A stretch of DNA of 57,631 nt, from the NCBI GenBank assembly GCA_027062365.1, contig JAMOTK010000006.1, positions 1-57,631 of the forward strand. The letters run 5' to 3'. The notes beneath the pieces were generated by a model. It was not told the origin of the DNA. It ran no database searches and worked only from the letters and a program-made list of their open reading frames with translations. Made by a program: the position numbers and the translations under genes. Shown here in pieces: positions 52,818 through 57,631 of the stretch. Numbering within the stretch: the first letter of the stretch is position 1; each line of letters starts with the position of its first letter. This DNA comes from Sulfurovum sp. GTDB lineage: Bacteria > Campylobacterota > Campylobacteria > Campylobacterales > Sulfurovaceae.

Positions 52818-53321
52818 TTAAAGTTTTTTTAGAAACTCAGTTTTCAAAAATATCATCGTACCATTGACACGCCCTTGGATATGGGTAGGGTCATCAAGAG
52901 CCATACGGATATTTTTGACCGTAGTACCTTGCTTGGCTGTAAATCCTGCCCCTTTTACAACAAGGTCTTTAATCACACTCACAGCATCCCCTTCTACAAG
53001 GATATTACCATTACTATCACGTGTAGGCACAACCTTTTGTGTAGCAATATCTTCTTTTGCCCATGCTAAGACATCTTCTTCTAAATACATCATATCTAGT
53101 TGGTCTTGTGCAGATAGTTTGGTTAAGAGTCTATATGCCATCACTTGTACAGCAGGAGTAGTACTCCACATACTATCATGCAAACAATTCCAATGCTTTT
53201 CATTTTCACTAGGCTCATCTATCGTAGCTAGACACGTACTACAAATCGTTATTGTCTCTTCTTTGGGTGCTACTATATATGCCGTTAAGCTTTCTTCATT
53301 TCCACATAAATCACATGCCAT
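52818..53321 (-). CDS. phnA: PhnA-family zinc-ribbon protein
   Basis: A 167-residue protein with an N-terminal zinc ribbon (CDLCGNEESLTAY ... ICSTC) and the PhnA domain (about 95-167) with RDSNGNILVEGDAVSVIKDLVVKGAGFTAKQGTTVKNIRM. The family name comes from phosphonate loci, but most members have no shown phosphonoacetate hydrolase role, so the metabolic function is not inferred. It is intact. It is co-directional with, and just upstream of, the VWA gene, so they may share a promoter at 53322-53388. Confidence 0.88.
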   Translation of the reverse strand: MACDLCGNEESLTAYIVAPKEETITICSTCLATIDEPSENEKHWNCLHDSMWSTTPAVQVMAYRLLTKLSAQDQLDMMYLEEDVLAWAKEDIATQKVVPTRDSNGNILVEGDAVSVIKDLVVKGAGFTAKQGTTVKNIRMALDDPTHIQGRVNGTMIFLKTEFLKKL

Positions 53322-53388
53322 ATTGTATCCTTAAATATTTATTAAACATATTTTACCTTATTAAAGTATAAACATACGTGTCAAAGCC

Positions 53389-54393
53389 CTAACATACACG
53401 ATTTTGCTTTTTTATCATTCTATCTAATTGTAGATATACAAGTGTCATGAGTATAAAAAAGAGTGTTAAGGGATAGATACTTTCTATATCTTTACCCAAT
53501 TGTAAACCTATTAAAGAAAAAACAAGTTGGATAAAACCTAAAATTACAACTGTTTTTTGTGTATTGTTTTCAAAGTATTCGTGAAGTATATGGTGGATAT
53601 GACATCTGTCTGCTTGACACATACCTCTACCATGTAATTTACGACGAATAAGTACTATGAGTGTATCAATGATAGGAATGGCTGAGAGATATAAGATACT
53701 CAAAGCAGGCACATATACTAAAGATTTGATAGCCAATATAGAAATAACAAACCCTAAAGTCAAAGAACCACTATCTCCCATAAAGATAGTCGCAGGATAC
53801 CAATTAAATATCAAAAAAGGAAGGAGTGTTGCGATAAAAGCCAAAGAGATGAATTGTATAAGAAAGTCATTATAGGTGTACCCTATAGCAAAAAACATAC
53901 TCAATATAACGATACTAATCACAGAAGACAAGCCATCAAGCCCATCTATCAAGTTGAGTCCATTGCTAAAGCCTACCACAGCAAAAATAGTAAAAGGAAT
54001 ACTCAACCATCCCAAGCTTACAGAGCTACCAAAGAATATACCAACGTTATCAATAATAACCATATCTAGTGAGAGCAACAGTGTGCTAATAATTAATATA
54101 GAAAACTTCAAAAGAGGAGATATGGCACTATAATCATCAAGAATCCCTATCACAAATACAAAAGTAATGGCTATAAATGTATACATATTATCCCATAAAA
54201 AGGCTAGATGAAAAAAAGATAAAACCATCATAATAGACAAATAAAACCCTATACCTGCACCACTGACGATACTATCATGATGCGTACTACGTGCATTAGG
54301 AGTATCTATCAAGCCTATCTTAGGGGCATAGTGTTTTAGGATATAAATACCCACAAAAGAAAGAAGAGCAATCCATAACATATCTACATACAT
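53389..54393 (-). CDS. Undecaprenyl-phosphate sugar-1-phosphate transferase (WecA/MraY family)
   Basis: A 334-residue inner-membrane protein with about ten hydrophobic spans. Family motifs are present: the DDYSA aspartates, NGLNLIDGLDGLSS, a Mg-binding loop MGDSGSLTLGF and the histidine box CHIHHILHE near residue 270. It moves a sugar-1-phosphate onto undecaprenyl phosphate, the first step of a lipid-linked glycan, likely exopolysaccharide or O-antigen as the next gene encodes a polysaccharide export lipoprotein. The sugar is unknown. It overlaps no neighbour; nine bases separate it from the export gene. Confidence 0.92.
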   Translation of the reverse strand: MYVDMLWIALLSFVGIYILKHYAPKIGLIDTPNARSTHHDSIVSGAGIGFYLSIMMVLSFFHLAFLWDNMYTFIAITFVFVIGILDDYSAISPLLKFSILIISTLLLSLDMVIIDNVGIFFGSSVSLGWLSIPFTIFAVVGFSNGLNLIDGLDGLSSVISIVILSMFFAIGYTYNDFLIQFISLAFIATLLPFLIFNWYPATIFMGDSGSLTLGFVISILAIKSLVYVPALSILYLSAIPIIDTLIVLIRRKLHGRGMCQADRCHIHHILHEYFENNTQKTVVILGFIQLVFSLIGLQLGKDIESIYPLTLFFILMTLVYLQLDRMIKKQNRVC

Positions 54394-54402
54394 CGGTGTT
54401 TC

Positions 54403-55149
54403 TTAGTCGCTTAAATATTTAATCGTCACAAATGGTGAAGCAATCTTAGCAATCGTTTCAAATGGTGAAGTGAAATTATCTGATGCTACTTTAAATTCTT
54501 TCCATCCATCAGGTTGTACATAGACAATATCATTAGGACGTAACAGTAAATTATTATAATTCATCGTGTCAAAGTTAGTAAGATCCACTTTTCGTATCTT
54601 CATCCCTTTTGGGGTATTAGACATGATGATGATATCTGTTCTTACTGCACTATCTTTAATGTCTCCAACAAATGCTAAGGCTTCAAAAATAGTCATTTTT
54701 TCTCTATCTATAGGCACAACACCTGGTTTATTCACTTCACCCAAGACAAAAAGACGTTTATTCATCACTTCCACATACACAGAAGGTGTCTTCAAATATT
54801 TCTTATAGGCTTGTGTAATCCGTCTTGCCGCTTCTGTTTGGGTCAAGTTTATCACTTTCACATTCCCAATTAAAGGTAAGTTAATATATCCTGAAGTATT
54901 TACAAGTATGCCTTCTTCTTTCATCTCTTGACTTAACTCATGGTTATTTGCTCTAATAATCCCTTTTGTTGGGTCTTTATACAAAGAAATATCTAGCCTA
55001 TCTTGTACCAAGATACGATATTCTATATTTGTATCTTTTATCAACGTTTCTTTCGCTGTAGATGTTTGCAAAAGTGCATAGTCTGATTTATTGGTACATG
55101 CAGTAAAAAACAATAACAATGTCAAGCTTATCATATATTTTTTTATCAT
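54403..55149 (-). CDS. Wza-like polysaccharide export lipoprotein
   Basis: A 248-residue outer-membrane lipoprotein. The lipobox ends LLFFTAC (Cys18). The Poly_export domain has YRILVQDRLDISLYKDP and GYINLPLIGNVKVINLTQTEAARRI, followed by an SLBB-like segment (RLFVLGEVNKPGVVPIDREKMTIFEALAFVGD). It should form the periplasm-spanning channel for a capsule or exopolysaccharide. The Wzc tyrosine kinase and Wzx/Wzy genes are not in the window, so export genes probably lie elsewhere. Co-transcribed with the glycosyltransferase downstream. Confidence 0.88.
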   Translation of the reverse strand: MIKKYMISLTLLLFFTACTNKSDYALLQTSTAKETLIKDTNIEYRILVQDRLDISLYKDPTKGIIRANNHELSQEMKEEGILVNTSGYINLPLIGNVKVINLTQTEAARRITQAYKKYLKTPSVYVEVMNKRLFVLGEVNKPGVVPIDREKMTIFEALAFVGDIKDSAVRTDIIIMSNTPKGMKIRKVDLTNFDTMNYNNLLLRPNDIVYVQPDGWKEFKVASDNFTSPFETIAKIASPFVTIKYLSD

Positions 55150-55230
55150 ATTTTTTATCCTTTTACTATGAAGAAAATATTTACGCTAAGTGTAGCATAA
55201 GAAAAAGAAAGAGTCTATTAGAGAAAGAAA

Positions 55231-55905
55231 TTATAGGACTAAAGTATAACGAACGGCTCTAACTTTCTCAAATACATCATCTTTTACCCCATCTTTAATC
55301 ACTTTACCTTGGTCTAAGATAATGATTCTATCTGCCAAGAGATAGGAAGATTCATTGTCATGGCTTACCATAAGAGTGGTTGTTCCAAATGCCTTATGAA
55401 GTTTGATAATCTCTTCTTGAAGTTTGATTTTCATTTTAGTATCAAGTGCTGAAAGAGGTTCATCCATAAGTAAAAGCTGAGGTTTATTCATCATTGCTCT
55501 ACAGAGACTCACACGTTGTTTTTGTCCACCACTAAGCATCTTTACATTACGAGACGAAAGAGATGTCAGTTCAGTTAGTGCTAGTAGCTCATCGGCTAAA
55601 GTATGGTTTTTTTGGACATACAGAAGATTTTCTTTGACACTCATATTTTCAAACAAAGCATAGTCTTGAAAAACAAAACCTATACTTCTTTTTTGAGGCG
55701 ATAATCCTTGCCATGATTTGCCCTCTATCCATATATTTCCTTCAGATTTTTCCAATCCTGCTAGTATCCTAAGGAGTGTCGTTTTACCTGAACCACTCTC
55801 ACCCATTATGACCACAAACTCCCCTTTAAAAATCTCTAGTTCAATATCTAAAAGCATAGTGCCTTTGCTTCCATGTAAGGATTTTTGTATCTCTATTTTA
55901 ATCAC
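55231..55905 (-). CDS. modC: Molybdate ABC transporter ATPase
   Basis: A 224-residue ATPase with Walker A GESGSGKTTLLRIL, the signature LSGGQKQRVSLCRAMM and Walker B LLLMDEPLSALD. The C-terminal MOP domain of the long ModC form is absent, so this is the short type. It energises uptake of molybdate or tungstate through ModB. The start overlaps the modB stop by one base. No ModE regulator gene is near. Confidence 0.9.
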   Translation of the reverse strand: MIKIEIQKSLHGSKGTMLLDIELEIFKGEFVVIMGESGSGKTTLLRILAGLEKSEGNIWIEGKSWQGLSPQKRSIGFVFQDYALFENMSVKENLLYVQKNHTLADELLALTELTSLSSRNVKMLSGGQKQRVSLCRAMMNKPQLLLMDEPLSALDTKMKIKLQEEIIKLHKAFGTTTLMVSHDNESSYLLADRIIILDQGKVIKDGVKDDVFEKVRAVRYTLVL

Positions 55906-56579
55906 TAGATAATCCCTATCTTTTTTTGTTTATGGTTAAAGATATACACCGATAGAAGTACCACAAAACTCATAGCCACCATTATGGCACTATAGATATG
56001 AGCCTTATCATATTCCATCATCTCTACCATCTCATAGATAGCCACAGAAGCAACTCTTGTCTCATAGGGGATACTTCCTCCTATCATTAGTACCACACCA
56101 AATTCTCCTACAGTATGAGCAAAAGTGATAATAACTGCTGTCATCAGTGCTGGTTTCATATTGGGTAATGCCACGTACCAAATGGTTTGTATGGTAGATT
56201 TTCCTGCTAAGTATGAAGCTTCTAACATATATTTATTAAGAGACTCAAAGCCATTTTGTAAAGGCTGTATCATAAAAGGTAAAGAGTAAAAACAACTAGC
56301 CACAACCAATCCTGTAAAAGAAAATAGTAATTTTATCCCAAATATCTCTTCAAAGAATCCTCCTATAGCACTCTGAGGAGAGAGTAACACTAAGATATAA
56401 AACCCCAATACAGAGGGAGGCAACACAATAGGTAAAGCCGTAATGGCTTCAAAAATAGGTTTAGATTTAGATTCTGTTTGAGACATCCACCAAGCAAAGG
56501 GGACACAGAGACTAAAAAGTAGTACCGTAGTCAATCCTGCTAATTTAAAAGAGAGGATAAAAGGTGACAATTCTATCAT
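55905..56579 (-). CDS. modB: Molybdate ABC transporter permease
   Basis: A 224-residue inner-membrane permease with five spans and the EAA loop ASYLAGKSTIQTIWYVALPNMKPALMTA, which contacts the ATPase. Conserved PPSVLGFYILVLLSP and TVGEFGVVLMIGGSIP are typical ModB motifs. It overlaps modA by four bases upstream and modC by one base downstream. The permease supplies molybdenum, probably for nitrate, formate or sulfur-oxidising enzymes of the host. Confidence 0.92.
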   Translation of the reverse strand: MIELSPFILSFKLAGLTTVLLFSLCVPFAWWMSQTESKSKPIFEAITALPIVLPPSVLGFYILVLLSPQSAIGGFFEEIFGIKLLFSFTGLVVASCFYSLPFMIQPLQNGFESLNKYMLEASYLAGKSTIQTIWYVALPNMKPALMTAVIITFAHTVGEFGVVLMIGGSIPYETRVASVAIYEMVEMMEYDKAHIYSAIMVAMSFVVLLSVYIFNHKQKKIGII

Positions 56580-57331
56580 AAAACACGATAACCAAATGCT
56601 ACTAAAATACGCTTCGCTTCTTTACTTAACATAAAGTCATAAAATGCTTTGACCTCGTTGTTGTCTTTTCCCTCTTTGAGTATAACCATACCTTGGTCTA
56701 TCGCTGTGTATAAATGTTCATCTACTTCTGCCCAATGGATTGCTTCTTTATACTGTAAAAGTTGTGGGGCATACAATGATGACTTCGCAACAATACCAAT
56801 ATCTGTAGCACGTGTGGCATAAATCACTGTTTGAGAGATAGATTCACCATAGACAAACTTATCTTTGAGCTTTTTATAAAGTTTTGCATTTTTAAGTGCT
56901 TCTACCGTAGCGACACCATAAGGTGCTGTTTTAGGATTAGCAATAGCAATTTTTTGGATACTAGGGTCTTTGAGAATAAAGATTTCAGCACAATAATTAC
57001 GCTCTTTGGTAGAGAGTATTGCCAACGCCCCTTGGGCATAGACGATAGGCTTAGTCATAGCTAATTTATCTCTATAGAGTGTATGGGGATAAAGCATATT
57101 TGCAGACATAAAAAGCTGATACGGTGCACCGTGGCTTATCTGAGCCGTAAGCTTACCAGAACTACCCAATATTACGGTGACATTGGTATGAGGATGTCTT
57201 TGATGAAAGGCTTTTTTCAAAGGCTCAATAGCATACGACACATTGGCAGAGACGGCTACGATGATTTCTCCTGCGATTAAAAAAGAGGAAAATATAAAAA
57301 ACCCAAACATAGCTATTATTTTTTTTGTCAT
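56576..57331 (-). CDS. modA: Periplasmic molybdate-binding protein
   Basis: A 251-residue protein with a signal peptide (about residues 1-21). It has the ModA layout: VAVSANVSYAIEPLKKAF with the oxyanion-binding serines, VILGSSGKLTAQI, the MSANMLYPHTLYRDKLA motif and KTAPYGVATVEALK. It delivers molybdate or tungstate to ModB. As first gene of the operon it is preceded by AAGGATTGATACA, a usable ribosome binding site. Its promoter must lie in 57332-57448, where no clear ModE site is evident. Confidence 0.92.
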   Translation of the reverse strand: MTKKIIAMFGFFIFSSFLIAGEIIVAVSANVSYAIEPLKKAFHQRHPHTNVTVILGSSGKLTAQISHGAPYQLFMSANMLYPHTLYRDKLAMTKPIVYAQGALAILSTKERNYCAEIFILKDPSIQKIAIANPKTAPYGVATVEALKNAKLYKKLKDKFVYGESISQTVIYATRATDIGIVAKSSLYAPQLLQYKEAIHWAEVDEHLYTAIDQGMVILKEGKDNNEVKAFYDFMLSKEAKRILVAFGYRVL

Positions 57332-57448
57332 TGTATCAATCCTTAAAAGAGCTAATTGAAGTATACTATTACATACTTTATCTTAAACCATAGAATCAAT
57401 CACTCAAAACTCAACCAATCTATCTCCAAATTCTTAAAATGATAAAGG

Positions 57449-57631
57449 GTAACCATTCAGCATAAAAGAAAAAAGCAAAGGAGAGTAGTTTAAAAGTAAT
57501 TTTTTGATAAGTACCTAACCAAAATTAATGTCATATTCCAAGCCAAAGCCATCTAGCAATTTTTTCACATGTATCCAGAGTGTATCAAAGGAGGAAAAAG
57601 CTTTTAAATCAAACCATCTATATTTCATTTC
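57449..57631 (-). mobile_element. End of an insertion element sharing the MITE terminal repeat
   Basis: GTAACCATTCAGCAT at 57449-57463 is identical to the terminal repeats of the prophage MITE at 38333 and 38470. Inside it, 52 bases further, a transposase-like reading frame ends. Only one end of the element is in the window. It is the likely autonomous source of the MITE. Confidence 0.7.
57515..57631 (-). CDS. C-terminal fragment of a probable transposase (partial)
   Basis: Thirty-eight residues up to the stop at 57515 are visible: RWFDLKAFSSF, a helix with WIHVKKLLDGFG, and EYDINFG at the end. The pattern looks like transposase C-termini, and the end of the frame close to a terminal repeat supports it. 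GTAA termini and an 8-bp duplication at the related MITE point to the IS66 group, while the C-terminus reminds me of IS630-type enzymes. The family is therefore left open. Confidence 0.5.
   Translation of the reverse strand, partial: EMKYRWFDLKAFSSFDTLWIHVKKLLDGFGLEYDINFG

Overview
The window looks like chromosomal DNA of a low-GC campylobacterotal (epsilonproteobacterial) chemolithotroph, perhaps close to Sulfurovum or Sulfurimonas. This rests on the AT-rich codon use, a RibBA protein with a decayed GTP cyclohydrolase half, a fused DctQM TRAP permease and the mixture of envelope genes. The genus is inferred, not proven. Almost all genes lie on the minus strand.

Layout. 1-119 is the end of an IS3-like element. 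189-25734 is mostly envelope and housekeeping: a TamA/TamB pair, tRNA-Ser, a cassette of coiled-coil protein, OmpA protein, Rab-like GTPase and diguanylate cyclase, then pyrF, truD, a TRAP transporter, a lysozyme-like protein, two L,D-transpeptidases, a flavoprotein, a MotA/MotB-like (ZorAB-like) motor pair with a 53-residue gene, and an Mla-type lipid transport operon. 25917-36153 is a complete type I-F CRISPR-Cas locus: a 27-repeat array, cas6f, csy3, csy2, csy1, fused cas2-3 and cas1. 36209-37653 holds ribBA, tRNA-Gln and tRNA-fMet. 37607-48880 is an inovirus (filamentous phage) prophage integrated in tRNA-fMet and bounded by a 55-bp direct repeat. 49037-57331 holds ftsK, tRNA-Leu, a VWA protein, phnA, two polysaccharide genes and modABC. 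The window ends inside another insertion element.

The most unusual part is the 446-bp gap between csy1 and cas2-3 (31473-31918). It holds two things. (1) A two-repeat degenerate mini-CRISPR whose 27-nt pseudo-spacer matches the csy1 promoter directly behind a CC PAM. Three of its mismatches (6, 18, 24) fall on the every-sixth positions that type I guides leave unpaired. This is the architecture of a Cas-regulating RNA (CreR-like). (2) A 20-codon hydrophobic ORF with a good ribosome binding site, resembling Ibs toxins, wholly overlapped by an opposite-strand structured RNA of about 140 nt with its own promoter, as in Ibs/Sib type I toxin-antitoxin pairs. Together they look like a small regulatory and addiction island inside the cas operon.

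The array and the neighbouring prophage are also linked. At least five of 26 spacers resemble the prophage, in the replication, adsorption and coat genes, and three of these sites keep a CC PAM. The host has therefore met related inoviruses repeatedly, and the resident phage is a diverged form. The prophage in turn carries a 152-bp MITE whose ends match the insertion element at the right edge of the window.
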